Shown: in pieces, positions 1 to 8,997 of the stretch
Layout: the number at the start of each line of letters is the position of its first letter
How positions within the stretch are numbered: position 1 is the first letter of the stretch
Assembly (NCBI GenBank): GCA_964235495.1
Contig: CAXSAX010000010.1
Span: 1-64,000 of the forward strand
Reading direction: 5' to 3'
From: LMUY01 sp964235495
GTDB taxonomy: Bacteria > Pseudomonadota > Alphaproteobacteria > Acetobacterales > Acetobacteraceae
Length of the DNA stretch: 64,000 nucleotides
Translations under genes and position numbers: made by a program
Notes under the pieces: model-generated
Seen by the model: only the letters and a program-made list of their open reading frames with translations
Database searches by the model: none
What the model was told of the DNA's origin: nothing

Positions 1-1
1 G

Positions 2-85
2 GAGCCGAAGCCGGACTATATCAGCATGTCGGATGCCGAGCTGCTGCGCATCATCGACGAGCCGCCGCAACCCGATAGCGGGTGA
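2..85 (+). CDS. C-terminal tail of an unidentified protein (5' end outside window)
   Basis: An open frame enters from the left edge and ends at TGA 83-85. The 27 visible residues end in SMSDAELLRIIDEPP followed by a short hydrophilic tail. This is too little to recognise a family. Codon choice is GC-rich at third positions, as in the neighbours. The next gene on this strand starts about 180 bases later, and the DNA between them shows no clear site. Confidence 0.5.
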   Translation, partial: EPKPDYISMSDAELLRIIDEPPQPDSG

Positions 86-267
86 GACGGCGGCACTCGC
101 GCGCGGCCTCTCCGAGCAAAAGGACGTTTCGACGGCCGCTTGATGGCCAACCCGGCCTTGGCATCGCCACGGCGACGGCACGCAGGCCTTTAACCCTCTG
201 TTGGGACTGCCGGGCGTAGGATGCGGCCAGCGTTGCGTGGGTGTTTGGCGTGGGCTACTCGTCCCTG

Positions 268-1260
268 ATGTCTCAACGATTCCTCGTCACCGGCGGCGCC
301 GGGTATGTCGGCAGCCACATGGTGGACCTGCTGGTCAGCCGGGGCGCGACCGTCACCGTGCTGGACGATCTGCGCCAGGGCCACCGCGCCGCGCTGCCGC
401 CGGAGGTGGAGCTGGTGGTGGCCAACGTGTCGGACCCCGGCGCCGTCGAGGCGACGCTCGCCGGGCGGGAATGGCACGCCATCATCCATTTTGCCGCCCT
501 CTCCCTGGTCGGCGAGAGCATGGCGCAGCCGTTGCGCTACCTGGGCGAGAACGCCGGCGGCGGCTTCGCGCTGATCGACGCCGCCATCCGCCACGGCGTG
601 CCGCGCTTCGTGCTGTCCTCCACCGCCAACCTGTTCGGCGAGCCGGACACGGTGCCGATCGCCGAGGACGCCCCGCTGCGCCCCAGCTCGCCCTACGGCG
701 AGAGCAAGCTGATGATCGAGCGGGCGCTGCACTGGGCCGGGCAGTGCCACGGCCTGCGCTCCGCCTGCCTGCGCTACTTCAACGCTGCCGGCGCGGACCC
801 GGCGGGCCGCATCGGCGAGGACCACGACCCCGAGACGCACCTGATCCCCTTGGTGATCGACGCCGCCCTCGGCCGCCGCGGCGCGCTCACCGTGTTCGGC
901 ACCGACTACCCGACGCCGGACGGCACCTGCATCCGCGACTACGTCCACGTCGCCGATCTGTGCGAGGCCCATCTCTGCGCCCTGGCCCAGCTGGACGGCG
1001 GCAGCGTCACCTACAACTTGGGCAACGGCCAGGGCCACTCGGTGCGCGAGGTGATCGCAGCAGTGGAGGCAGTGACCGGCCGCCCCGTGCCGGTGCAGTA
1101 CGGCGCCCGCCGCCCCGGCGACCCGGCGGTGCTGGTGGCCGCCTCCGGCCGCATCAAGGACGAAGCCGGCTGGACGCCGCGCCACGCGGACCTGCACGGC
1201 ATCGTCCAGACCGCCTTCGCCTGGCGGCAGGCCCACCCCGGCGGCTACCGGGACCGCTGA
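268..1260 (+). CDS. galE: UDP-glucose 4-epimerase
   Basis: A 330-residue extended short-chain dehydrogenase that should interconvert UDP-glucose and UDP-galactose for surface polysaccharides. The N-terminal NAD-binding motif TGGAGYVGSH is intact. The catalytic pair is seen as SPYGESK (Tyr-x-x-x-Lys), preceded by the serine strand SSTANLFGEP. The LRYFNAAGAD and RDYVHVADL motifs are typical of GalE. The start is placed at ATG 268 (MSQRFLVTGG) rather than the in-frame GTG at 241, because family members begin a few residues before the first beta strand. Length is normal for the family. It stands alone, convergent with the glycosyltransferase downstream. Confidence 0.93.
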   Translation: MSQRFLVTGGAGYVGSHMVDLLVSRGATVTVLDDLRQGHRAALPPEVELVVANVSDPGAVEATLAGREWHAIIHFAALSLVGESMAQPLRYLGENAGGGFALIDAAIRHGVPRFVLSSTANLFGEPDTVPIAEDAPLRPSSPYGESKLMIERALHWAGQCHGLRSACLRYFNAAGADPAGRIGEDHDPETHLIPLVIDAALGRRGALTVFGTDYPTPDGTCIRDYVHVADLCEAHLCALAQLDGGSVTYNLGNGQGHSVREVIAAVEAVTGRPVPVQYGARRPGDPAVLVAASGRIKDEAGWTPRHADLHGIVQTAFAWRQAHPGGYRDR

Positions 1261-1327
1261 GCCGGATCGCGCCGCAGCTCATGCTCGGCCAGATGGTGAG
1301 GGTGACCAGGCCCGGCAAAGCCCCGGC

Positions 1328-2311
1328 CTAGCCGGAGACCACCGGCTCCCGCCCGGACGGCGCGCCCTGCCGCGCCCGCGGCGCCTCCGGCCAGCCGGAG
1401 CCGACCGCCGGCACGGCCAGGTAGGCCATCCGCTTGGCTTCCTTGCGCCCCCGCGCCACCGAATCCAGGATGAAGCCGCAGGTGGTGGACAGGAACGCCA
1501 GTCCCATCAGCCCCGTCGCCAGCACCGCCGTCGGCAGGCGGGGGACCAGCCCGGTGCGCATGAACTGCGTCACGATCGGGATGCCCAGCAGCACGGCCGC
1601 CACCGCCAGCAGCACGGCGCCCACGGCGAAGAACTGGAACGGCCGGATCTCCTTCACCAGCAGCACGATGGTGCGCAGAATGCGCAGGCCGTCCGCGTAG
1701 GTGTTCAGCTTGGACACCGAGCCGGGCGGGCGGTCCTTGTAGGCGGTGCGCAGCTCGCCCACCGGCATGGCCAGCTCCAGCGCGTGGACGGTGAACTCGG
1801 TTTCCGTCTCGAACCCGGTGGACAGCGCCGGGAAGGACTTCACGAAGCGGCGGGAGAACGCGCGGTAGCCGGAGAGCATGTCGCTCACCCGGTTGCCGAA
1901 CAGCAGCGTCACGATGCGGGTGAGCACCAGGTTGCCGGTGCGGTGGCCGGTGCGGTAGGCGGCGGCCAGGTCGGTCACCCGCGTCGCGGTCACCATGTCG
2001 AGCTGGCCGTCCACCAGCAGCCGCAGCAGGCCGGGCGCGGCCGCCGAGTCGTAGGTGTCGTCGCCATCGACCAGGATATAGGCGTCGGCGTCGATGTCGG
2101 CGAACATGCGGCGCACCACGTTGCCCTTGCCCTGCAGCGGCTCGGACCGCACCACCGCCCCGGCCCGGCGCGCGGCGGCCACCGTGCCGTCGGTCGAGTT
2201 GTTGTCGTATACGAACACCACCGCCTCCGGCAGCGCCGCCTGGAAGCCGGCCACCACGCGGCCGATCGCCACCTCCTCGTTGTGGCACGGCACCAGCACC
2301 GCGACCCGCAT
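1328..2311 (-). CDS. Family 2 glycosyltransferase, polyprenyl-phosphate sugar transferase type (GtrB/DPM1-like)
   Basis: A 327-residue GT-A glycosyltransferase. It begins with VAVLVPCHNEE and has the nucleotide/metal-binding acidic motif LVDGDDTYD. The C-terminal third carries two hydrophobic segments (FFAVGAVLLAVAAVLLGI and AVLATGLMGLAFL), as in enzymes that load a sugar onto a lipid phosphate at the membrane. The start ATG at 2311 overlaps the stop of the upstream gtrA-like gene (TGATG), so the two are translationally coupled. A longer frame starting at 2551 would cover the gtrA gene and is rejected. With GtrA it likely makes and flips a lipid-linked sugar for glycan decoration; the sugar cannot be told. 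Confidence 0.88.
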   Translation of the reverse strand: MRVAVLVPCHNEEVAIGRVVAGFQAALPEAVVFVYDNNSTDGTVAAARRAGAVVRSEPLQGKGNVVRRMFADIDADAYILVDGDDTYDSAAAPGLLRLLVDGQLDMVTATRVTDLAAAYRTGHRTGNLVLTRIVTLLFGNRVSDMLSGYRAFSRRFVKSFPALSTGFETETEFTVHALELAMPVGELRTAYKDRPPGSVSKLNTYADGLRILRTIVLLVKEIRPFQFFAVGAVLLAVAAVLLGIPIVTQFMRTGLVPRLPTAVLATGLMGLAFLSTTCGFILDSVARGRKEAKRMAYLAVPAVGSGWPEAPRARQGAPSGREPVVSG

Positions 2312-2787
2312 CACCGGAACACCACCGCGCGCGACAGCGCGAAGTTGGCGAACATGCCGGCGACCGCGCCGGCGGCGATGGCGATCACCGGCTCGGCGTC
2401 GCACAGGCTGAAGGATGCGACCAGCAAGAAGTACGTCCCCAAATTGAGGCACAGGCCCGGCACGCTGGCGAGCGCGAACCGCGCCCATTGGCGGTGCGCC
2501 GGCCCGGCCTGGCCCAGGCTGCGGAAGGTCCAGATTCGGTTCAGCCACCAAGTTGTGGTGACGGCCACCGCGTAGGCCACGGCCCCGGCGAGGTAAAGCC
2601 CGAGCGGCCAGCGCGTGGCGTACACCACGGCGGTGTCGACCACGAACCCGGCGACCCCCACCAGGCCGAACTGGGTGAACTGCGCCAGCAGCGCCACGTG
2701 CCCCGGCGCGATATGCCGCCGGACCGGCAGGGGCAGCACGTCCACCAGGCGGTCCATCAGGGCTTGCACGACTGCCTCATACGCCAT
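2311..2787 (-). CDS. GtrA family membrane protein (putative lipid-linked sugar flippase)
   Basis: A 158-residue protein with four hydrophobic segments. It carries the GtrA hallmarks: FGLVGVAGFVVDTAVVY in the first helix, TWWLNRIWTFR after the second, and FALSRAVVFR at the C-terminus. The start is set at ATG 2787 because GGTGGAGA lies just upstream on the minus strand; an in-frame ATG 15 codons earlier lacks this. Its stop overlaps the start of the glycosyltransferase by one base. GtrA proteins are thought to move undecaprenyl-phosphate-linked sugar across the inner membrane, so this pair is a two-gene glycan modification unit. Confidence 0.88.
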   Translation of the reverse strand: MAYEAVVQALMDRLVDVLPLPVRRHIAPGHVALLAQFTQFGLVGVAGFVVDTAVVYATRWPLGLYLAGAVAYAVAVTTTWWLNRIWTFRSLGQAGPAHRQWARFALASVPGLCLNLGTYFLLVASFSLCDAEPVIAIAAGAVAGMFANFALSRAVVFR

Positions 2788-2870
2788 TCTCCACCGCCGG
2801 GCCACGGCGTTGCCGCCGCCGGGTGTGGCCACTAGGCTTGTCGGATAAATGGCGGCAAGGAGACCAAATC

Positions 2871-3968
2871 ATGTTCCGACGCACGATGGCGGCGGCGAGC
2901 GCGCTGGCGCTGATGGCCGCGGGCGCGGCGCAGGCGCAGATCAAGATCGCCACCGCCGGGCCGATGACCGGCAAGAATGCGGCGTTCGGCGCGCAGTTCC
3001 GCGACGGCGCGCAACAGGCGGTGGAGGACATTAACCGCGCGGGCGGCGTGCTGGGCCAGCCCCTGCAACTCAGCATCGGGGACGACGCGTGCGACCCGCG
3101 CCAGGCGGTCTCCGTGGCCAACCAGTTCGCCAGCCAGGGGGTGAAGATGGTGGCCGGGCATTTCTGCTCCGGCAGCTCCATCCCGGCCAGCAAGGTCTAT
3201 ACCGAGGAGGGCGTGCTGGAGATTTCGCCCGGCTCCACCAACCCCGACTACACCGACAAGGGCAGTTGGGCCACCTTCCGCCTCTGCGGCCGGGACGACC
3301 AGCAGGGCCAGGTGGCCGGGGACTATATCGCCGGGCACTTCAAGGACGACAAGATTGCGGTCCTGAACGACAACACCGCCTACGGGAAGGGCCTGGCCGA
3401 CCAGACCGAGAAGGAGCTTGAGGCGAAGGGCGTCAAGCCAGCCCTCGTCGCCGCTTACACGCCCGGCGAGAAGGACTACTCCGCCCTGGTCAGCCGCCTG
3501 AAGGACGCCGGCATCCAGGTGATCTACCTCGGCGGCTATCACACGGAGGCGGGGCTGATCATCCGCCAGGCCAAGGAGCAGGGCATAGCGCCCATCCTGA
3601 TCGGCGGCGACGCGCTGGTCACCAAGGAATACTGGCAGATCGCGGGCCCGGCGGGCGAAGGCACCTTGATGACCTTCTCCCCCGACCTCGGGAAGCGACC
3701 GGAGGCGGCGGCGGTGGTCAAGGAATTCAAGGACCATGGCATCGATCCTGAAGGCTACACCCTCTACACCTACGCCGCGGTGCAGGTCTGGGCAGAGGCC
3801 GCGGCCAAAATCAACAGCGTGGACCCGCAGAAGGTCGCAGCTGCTCTGAAGGCCGACGGCCCGTGGCAGAGCGTCGTGGGTCCGATCAGCTTCGACGAGA
3901 AGGGCGACGTGCAGGGCCCGACCTACGTGTTCTACGTGTGGAAGGACGGCGCCTACGCGGAGATGTAG
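2871..3968 (+). CDS. Branched-chain amino acid ABC transporter substrate-binding protein (Leu/Ile/Val-type)
   Basis: A 365-residue periplasmic binding protein of the type I (LivJ/LivK) fold. The start ATG 2871 is preceded by AAGGAGA. It has a classical signal peptide (basic start, hydrophobic core, AQAQ cleavage region near residue 23). The mature protein opens with IKIATAGPMTGKNAAFG and contains DDACDPRQAVSVANQF, a conserved LivJ region with a ligand-loop cysteine, followed by GHFCSGSSIPAS. No permease or ATPase gene is adjacent, so it is an orphan that must work with a transporter encoded elsewhere. The actual ligand may be any branched or aromatic amino acid. Confidence 0.9.
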   Translation: MFRRTMAAASALALMAAGAAQAQIKIATAGPMTGKNAAFGAQFRDGAQQAVEDINRAGGVLGQPLQLSIGDDACDPRQAVSVANQFASQGVKMVAGHFCSGSSIPASKVYTEEGVLEISPGSTNPDYTDKGSWATFRLCGRDDQQGQVAGDYIAGHFKDDKIAVLNDNTAYGKGLADQTEKELEAKGVKPALVAAYTPGEKDYSALVSRLKDAGIQVIYLGGYHTEAGLIIRQAKEQGIAPILIGGDALVTKEYWQIAGPAGEGTLMTFSPDLGKRPEAAAVVKEFKDHGIDPEGYTLYTYAAVQVWAEAAAKINSVDPQKVAAALKADGPWQSVVGPISFDEKGDVQGPTYVFYVWKDGAYAEM

Positions 3969-3975
3969 CCGATGC

Positions 3976-4002
3976 GGCCCTCTCCCGGACCGGGAGAGGG
4001 CC
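3976..4002. terminator. Palindromic terminator between convergent genes
   Basis: A perfect inverted repeat with 13-base arms (GGCCCTCTCCCGG and CCGGGAGAGGGCC) around a single A lies between the binding-protein stop and the csbD stop. There is no long T run. The strong stem and the convergent position suggest a bidirectional terminator. Confidence 0.6.
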
Positions 4003-4010
4003 TTGCGGTC

Positions 4011-4196
4011 TCAGGCCTTGTCGGCCACGTCGCGCGCCGTGTCCTTGACGCCGCCGACCGTGTTCTTCACCGCGCCGCCAGCCTTGTCAGCCTTGCCTTC
4101 AGCCTGCAGCTTCTCGTCACCGGTCAGCTTGCCAACGCCTTCCTTGACGGCGCCCTTGGCCTTGTCGAGCATCCCTTCAACGCGCTTCTCATCCAT
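4011..4196 (-). CDS. CsbD family stress-response protein
   Basis: A 61-residue hydrophilic, lysine- and glycine-rich protein beginning MDEKRVEGMLDKAKG, with repeated GKLTGDEKLQAEGK-type motifs that define the CsbD family. The start is the ATG at 4196; an in-frame ATG 13 codons upstream would add an atypical hydrophobic leader. CsbD proteins are general-stress proteins of unknown biochemical role (sigma-B controlled in Bacillus, often EcfG controlled in alphaproteobacteria). An EcfG-like promoter is proposed just upstream. Lone gene. Confidence 0.9.
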   Translation of the reverse strand: MDEKRVEGMLDKAKGAVKEGVGKLTGDEKLQAEGKADKAGGAVKNTVGGVKDTARDVADKA

Positions 4197-4233
4197 GGAT
4201 CGGCTCCAAAACGGCACGATGCCGTATGGAATC

Positions 4234-4258
4234 AACGATCGGGGGCCGGACGGGTTGC
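4234..4258 (-). promoter_or_regulatory. Candidate EcfG (general stress sigma factor)-type promoter for csbD
   Basis: On the minus strand GCAAC (4258-4254), a 16-base spacer and CGTT (4237-4234) differ by one base from the alphaproteobacterial EcfG consensus GGAAC-N16/17-CGTT. They lie about 40 bases upstream of csbD, a typical general-stress gene. The match is short, so this is an inference. Confidence 0.4.
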
Positions 4259-4260
4259 GC

Positions 4261-5199
4261 TCAGCCCAGGCCGCGCAGCCACTCGGCGACCGTGGCCAGC
4301 AACGTGCGGCTGGCCGGCATCTCGCCCGCCATCTGCATGACGCCGTGGATCATGCCCGGCAGCGCCACGTGCCGCACCGCCACCCCGGCCTCGCGCAGCC
4401 GATCGGCATAGGCCACGCCTTCGTCGCGCAACGGGTCGCACTCGCAGGTCACCACCAGGGCGGGCGGCAGGCGGGTGAGGTCGGCGGCCAGCAGCGGCGA
4501 GGCGTAGGGATGCGCCGGGTCCGCGCCGGCCAGGTAAAGCCGCAGCGAGCGGTGCAGCTCCGGCAGCTTGACGATGGTGCCGTCGAACTCCGCCATGGAC
4601 GGGTAGGAGCGGTCGATCCGCAAGTCCGTGTTGGGATAGAGGCACACCTGCCCGGCCAGCGGCGAATGGCTGCGATCCCGCGCCATGGCCGCCACCACTG
4701 TGGCGAGGCAGCCGCCCGCGCTGTCCCCGCCCACCACCAGCCTTGCCGGGTCCACCCCGAACAGCCCGGGGTGGTCGGCCACGTGCGCCAGCGTGGCGAA
4801 GGCGTCCTCCGGCGCGGCTGGGAAGTGGTGTTCTGGCGCGCGACGGTATTCCACGGCGATCACCACAGCGCCCGTGGCGTTGGCGAGCAGGCGCAGCGCC
4901 GGGTCATGCGTCTCCAGCGACCCGGCGACGAAGCCGCCGCCATGGAACCAGATCAGCGCCGGCAGCACGCCCGGGCCGGGCCGGTATACCCGAAGGTCCA
5001 GCGGGCCGTCCGGTCCCTCGAAATGGAACTGTGTCTGCTCGAACACCGGTTCCGGCGGGCCGGCCAGCGGGCGCATCTGCAGGATCTGGTCGCGGTACTG
5101 CGCCACCCACTCGACATCCCCGCGCAGGTGGGCGGGCTGGGACGTCTCGTCGGCCGTCCGCGCCATCTGGTCCAGCACGCGCTTCGCGTCAGCATCCAT
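4261..5199 (-). CDS. Alpha/beta hydrolase, hormone-sensitive-lipase-like esterase
   Basis: A 312-residue esterase of the HSL (type IV) group. The oxyanion-hole motif WFHGGGFVAGS and the nucleophile elbow VVGGDSAGGCLA are present. The likely acid lies in CECDPLRDEG and the histidine in LPGMIHGVMQ. There is no signal peptide, so it should be cytoplasmic and act on short acyl esters or lactones. ATG 5199 follows a GGAG stretch. It is oriented like prfB upstream (gap about 65 bases) and may be co-transcribed with it, but no functional link is evident. Confidence 0.9.
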   Translation of the reverse strand: MDADAKRVLDQMARTADETSQPAHLRGDVEWVAQYRDQILQMRPLAGPPEPVFEQTQFHFEGPDGPLDLRVYRPGPGVLPALIWFHGGGFVAGSLETHDPALRLLANATGAVVIAVEYRRAPEHHFPAAPEDAFATLAHVADHPGLFGVDPARLVVGGDSAGGCLATVVAAMARDRSHSPLAGQVCLYPNTDLRIDRSYPSMAEFDGTIVKLPELHRSLRLYLAGADPAHPYASPLLAADLTRLPPALVVTCECDPLRDEGVAYADRLREAGVAVRHVALPGMIHGVMQMAGEMPASRTLLATVAEWLRGLG

Positions 5200-5265
5200 C
5201 GCCCGTCACTCCGGCTTGTGCAGCCGCGAACGGGCGGCCCGGCGCAGGGTTGCCTCCTCCGCCAC

Positions 5266-6397
5266 CTACTCAGCCTGCGCGCTGGCCTCGCTGCGGGTGC
5301 CGCCGACGCGGGCGGCCAGGGCGGCGGCCATGAAGTCGTCCAGCGCCCCGTCCAGCACGGCGGCCGGGTTGGTCTTCTCCACGCCGGTGCGCAGGTCCTT
5401 CACCATTTGGTATGGCGCCAGCACGTAGGAGCGAATCTGGTGGCCCCAGCCAATCTCGGTCTTGGCCGCCTCGGTCTGCGCGCTGGCCGCCTCGCGCTTC
5501 TGCAGCTCCGCCTCGTACATCCGCGCCCGCAGCATCTCCATCGCGGTGGCGCGGTTGCGGTGCTGCGAGCGGTCGGTCTGGCAGGCCACGACGATGCCGG
5601 TCGGCATGTGGGTGATGCGGATGGCGGATTCGGTCTTGTTCACGTGCTGCCCGCCGGCGCCCGACGCGCGAAAAGTGTCCACCTTCAGGTCCGATGGGTC
5701 GATCTCGATCTGGATCGTGTCATCGACCACCGGATACACGTACACGGAGGCGAACGAGGTCTGCCGCCGGGCCGCGCTGTCGAATGGCGAGATGCGCACC
5801 AGCCGGTGCACCCCGCCCTCCGTCTTGAGCCAGCCGTACGCGTTGGGCCCGGTGACCTGGAAGGTGGCGGACTTGATGCCGGCCTGCTCGCCCTCGCTCT
5901 GCTCCAGCATCTGCATCTTGTAGCCGCGCGCCTCGGCCCAGCGGGTATACATCCGGGCCAGCATCTCGGCCCAGTCCTGCGCCTCCGTGCCGCCGGCGCC
6001 GCTGTTCACCTCGATGAACGCGTCCCGCCCGTCCGCCTCGCCGGACAGCAAGCTCTCGATCTCGCGCCGCTTGGCCTCCTCGGCGGACCGGCGCAGGGCC
6101 GTGACGCCCTCCGCGGCCAACCCGGCATCACCCTCCGACTCGGCCATGCCGATCAGCTCCAGCGTGTCCGCCACCTCCAGCTGCAACGCCTGCACGCCCT
6201 CGACCTGGTTGGCCAGCAGGGTGCGTTCGCGCATCAGCGCCTGCGCGGCCGCGGCGTCGTTCCACAGGTCGGGATTCTCGGCCTGGTGGTTCAGCTCCGC
6301 CAGGCGCTCGACGGCGACATCCCAGTCAAAGATGCCTCCTCAGCAGCGCGACCGACTGCTTGATCTGTTCGTTGAGGGCTTCGGATTCGGTGGACAT
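5266..6397 (-). CDS. prfB: Peptide chain release factor 2 (expressed by programmed +1 frameshift)
   Basis: Terminates translation at UGA and UAA. The protein is encoded in two frames. Codons 1-23 run from ATG 6397 to an in-frame TGA at 6328-6326. A +1 shift there joins the main frame, which starts with GAC at 6327 and ends at TAG 5266-5268. The full product is about 376 residues, normal for RF2. The main frame has the peptidyl-hydrolysis motif GAGGQHVNK and the RF2-specific stop-codon reading motif SPF (in ISPFDSAAR). Reading only the ATG at 6234 would lose the N-terminal domain. It sits downstream of PBP1A in the same direction, an arrangement common in alphaproteobacteria. Confidence 0.95.
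6325..6340 (-). promoter_or_regulatory. prfB programmed +1 frameshift (autoregulatory recoding) site
   Basis: On the minus strand an internal Shine-Dalgarno AGGAGG (6340-6335), one spacer codon CAT, the slippery codon CTT and the stop TGA followed by C (CTTTGAC) reproduce the classical prfB recoding site. When RF2 is scarce the ribosome slips at CTT and reads on; when RF2 is plentiful it terminates. The AGGAGG is a perfect anti-16S match. Confidence 0.96.
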
Positions 6398-6415
6398 GGG
6401 ATGCTTCCAGTAAGG

Positions 6416-6459
6416 CCAGGGCGCTGCCCTGGACCCGGCAGAGGATGGTCATCCTCTGC
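6416..6459 (-). repeat. Two-hairpin dispersed palindromic repeat, copy A
   Basis: Between PBP1A and prfB. Read on the minus strand, a 9-bp hairpin (GCAGAGGAT ... ATCCTCTGC, loop GACC) is followed by CGGGT and a 7-bp hairpin (CCAGGGC ... GCCCTGG, 3-base loop). The same layout recurs at 30173-30218, 58812-58832 and 58852-58895. It may double as a transcription attenuator between the genes. Confidence 0.75.
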
Positions 6460-6467
6460 ACACCTTT

Positions 6468-8978
6468 TTAGTAGAGTCCGCCCACCCCGCTGTCCACACC
6501 GGTGCCGGTGCCGCTACTGCTGCTGGCGGTGACGCCGGGGGCGCCGCCCCCGCCGCCGCCGATCGTGGCGTCGCTCTGGCCGGGAGTCTGGCCGGGCTTG
6601 AACGCGTCCGTCACGTTCGGCGCCCAGGTCGCCATCGTCAGCCCGTCCGGCACGGCGAACGGCAGGTTCGGCCGGTCCTTCAACGCCGCCGCCATGAAGT
6701 CGTGCCAGATGGGCGCCGCCACCACGCCGCCCGTCTCCTTCTCGCCGAGGCTGGTCGGGTTGTCGAAGCCAACCCACACGGCCGTCACCAGGTCGGGCGT
6801 GAAGCCCACGAACCAAGCGTCGTTGTAGTCCTGCGTGGTGCCCGTCTTGCCGGCGATTCCCGCCCGGCCCAGGCCGTGGCCCGCCTCGTAGCCGGTGCCG
6901 TGCGCCACCACGCCCTGCATCATCGCCACCGTTTGGTACACGCTCTGCGGATCGGCCAATTGGGCGCGCGCATCGCTCAGCAGCGGCGGGCGAGTCGGGT
7001 CGGCGCAGCCGGCGCAGGCCAGGCCCGGCGCGCGCCACAGCACGTGGCCGTCGCGGTCCTGCACCGTGTCCACCAGCGTCGGCACCACCTCGCGCCCGCC
7101 CTCGTCCAGCGACGCGTAGGCCCCCGCCTGCCGGATCACCGTCGTGTCCACCGCCCCCAGCGCGTTGGGCAGGAAATGGCTCATCTGATCGACCACGTGG
7201 AAGGCGATGGCGTTGGCCGCCACCGCATCCATGCCGACCTTCTGCGCCAGCCGGATCGTCGCCAGGTTCAGCGACTTCTCCAAGGCCTGGTGGACGGAGA
7301 TCGACCCGGCGAATCCCGGCTCGAAGTTGCCGGGCCGCCACACGCCCGCGGCGCCCTGGTCCAGCGAGAACGGCCCGTCGTACACCTTCTGGCTCGGCGA
7401 GATATTCTGCTGCATGGCCGCCAGGTAGACCATCGGCTTGAATGAGCTGCCGGGCTGCCGCATCGCCTGGGTGGCGCGGTCGAACTGGCTGGCCTCGAAG
7501 CTCCAACCGCCGGACAGCGCCAGCACCCGCCCGGTCAGCGGGTCCAGCGACACCAGCGCGCCCTGCACCTTGGGCACCTGGCGCAGCAGCACGCGCTCGG
7601 CCGGCCCGTGGCCAGGCTCGGCCATCACCACGTCGCCCACCTGCACCACGTCCGCCATGCGGCGCGGCGCGGCGCCGAACGTCCCGTTGTGGTTGGGCCG
7701 CGCCCAGCCGGTGTCGCCCAGCAGCATGGCGGAAACGTGGTTGCCGCCCGCCGGGTCGGTCCAGCCCATCTTGGCCTCGCCCGCGCCCACCTCCAGCGCC
7801 ACCGCCAGCCGCCAATCCGCCAGCATCCCGGGGGGGCGCGGCAGGGCAGCCAGCGCGCGCGCCCAGCCGGCATGCAGCGCGCCCGCCAGCTCCAGCCGCG
7901 TCACCGGGCCGCGCCAGCCGCCATGCGAGCGGTCATATGCCAGCAGCCCGCGCCGCAGCACCTGGTCCGCGGTCGCCTGCAATGCCGGATCGAGGCTGGT
8001 GCGGACCACCAGGCCGCCTTCCGTGGTCTGCTCCAGGCCGAAGCGGTCCACCATCTGGCGGCGCACCTCCTCGCCGAACCACTCGGACCCGGCCACCACT
8101 TCGGGCCGGTGGAACTGCCCGGTGACGACCGGGCCGGCCTTGGCGGCGGCGGCCTGCTCGGCGCTCACGGCGTGGTCCTCCACCATGCGGTCGAGCACCC
8201 AGTCGCGCCGGGCGCGGGCGGCCTCGGGGAAGCGGAACGGGTTGTAGTTGTTGGGCGCCTTGGGCAAGGAGGCCAGGAACGCCGCTTCCGCCAGCGTCAC
8301 CTGGTCGAGCGACTTGTCGAAGTAGGTCTGCGCCGCCGCGGCCACGCCGTAGGATTGCAGGCCGAAATAGATCTCGTTCAGGTACAGCTCGAGGATGCGC
8401 TCCTTCGGCAGCGTCTGCTCCACCCGGATGGCGAGCACCGCCTCCTTCACCTTGCGCGAGAAGGTGCGCTCGTTTGACCCCAGCAGCATGTTGCGGGCGA
8501 CCTGCTGGGTGATGGTGGAGGCGCCGATCGGGCGCCGGCCGCGATGCGCCTGCATCAGGTCGGTGAAGGCGGCCCGCGCGATGGCGCCGGGGTCCACGCC
8601 CTTGTGGGTCCAGAAGTTCTGGTCCTCGGCGGACACGAAGGCCTGCTGCACCAGCTGCGGGATGGCGGTGGCCGGCACGAAGATGCGCCGCTCCTTCGCC
8701 AGCTCGGCGATCAGCTCGTCGTCGCCGGCGTAGATGCGGCTCATCACCGGCGGCTGGTATTGCCGCAGCCCGTCCACCGTCGGCAGGTCGGCGGCCAGCC
8801 GCTGGTACGCGTGATAGGCGAACGCGCCCCCCAGGATCATTCCCACGACCCCGAGCGTGACGAGGATACCGAGCAGCCGCGCAACCACCCGCAGGGGGGA
8901 GCGGCGAGGGCGCAGCGGACGGGCGGATTCGCGCCGCCGCGGGGCGGGTTCGGGCTGCAGCGGCTCACGCACGGTCAT
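6468..8978 (-). CDS. mrcA: Penicillin-binding protein 1A (bifunctional glycosyltransferase/transpeptidase)
   Basis: An 836-residue class A PBP that polymerises and cross-links peptidoglycan. A proline/arginine-rich cytoplasmic tail precedes one transmembrane helix (about residues 32-55). The GT51 domain shows EDQNFWTHKGVD and GASTITQQVARNMLL. The transpeptidase domain has the active-site SSFK (in PGSSFKPMVYL), SLN (EKSLNLATI) and KTGTTQDYNDAWF. The C-terminus is glycine/serine-rich and disordered. The start is set at ATG 8978, which has GAGGA/GGAAG upstream; the longer frame from 9038 would overlap the amidase gene. It lies directly downstream of amiC, probably as one cell-wall operon. Confidence 0.94.
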   Translation of the reverse strand: MTVREPLQPEPAPRRRESARPLRPRRSPLRVVARLLGILVTLGVVGMILGGAFAYHAYQRLAADLPTVDGLRQYQPPVMSRIYAGDDELIAELAKERRIFVPATAIPQLVQQAFVSAEDQNFWTHKGVDPGAIARAAFTDLMQAHRGRRPIGASTITQQVARNMLLGSNERTFSRKVKEAVLAIRVEQTLPKERILELYLNEIYFGLQSYGVAAAAQTYFDKSLDQVTLAEAAFLASLPKAPNNYNPFRFPEAARARRDWVLDRMVEDHAVSAEQAAAAKAGPVVTGQFHRPEVVAGSEWFGEEVRRQMVDRFGLEQTTEGGLVVRTSLDPALQATADQVLRRGLLAYDRSHGGWRGPVTRLELAGALHAGWARALAALPRPPGMLADWRLAVALEVGAGEAKMGWTDPAGGNHVSAMLLGDTGWARPNHNGTFGAAPRRMADVVQVGDVVMAEPGHGPAERVLLRQVPKVQGALVSLDPLTGRVLALSGGWSFEASQFDRATQAMRQPGSSFKPMVYLAAMQQNISPSQKVYDGPFSLDQGAAGVWRPGNFEPGFAGSISVHQALEKSLNLATIRLAQKVGMDAVAANAIAFHVVDQMSHFLPNALGAVDTTVIRQAGAYASLDEGGREVVPTLVDTVQDRDGHVLWRAPGLACAGCADPTRPPLLSDARAQLADPQSVYQTVAMMQGVVAHGTGYEAGHGLGRAGIAGKTGTTQDYNDAWFVGFTPDLVTAVWVGFDNPTSLGEKETGGVVAAPIWHDFMAAALKDRPNLPFAVPDGLTMATWAPNVTDAFKPGQTPGQSDATIGGGGGGAPGVTASSSSGTGTGVDSGVGGLY

Positions 8979-8997
8979 CGGCTTCCAGTCCTCAACC

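Noticed and set aside
4003..6363. 786-codon open frame on the plus strand
   Set aside because: It runs opposite the esterase and prfB genes, has no family motif and an odd Arg/His/Gln-rich composition. It is a high-GC shadow frame.
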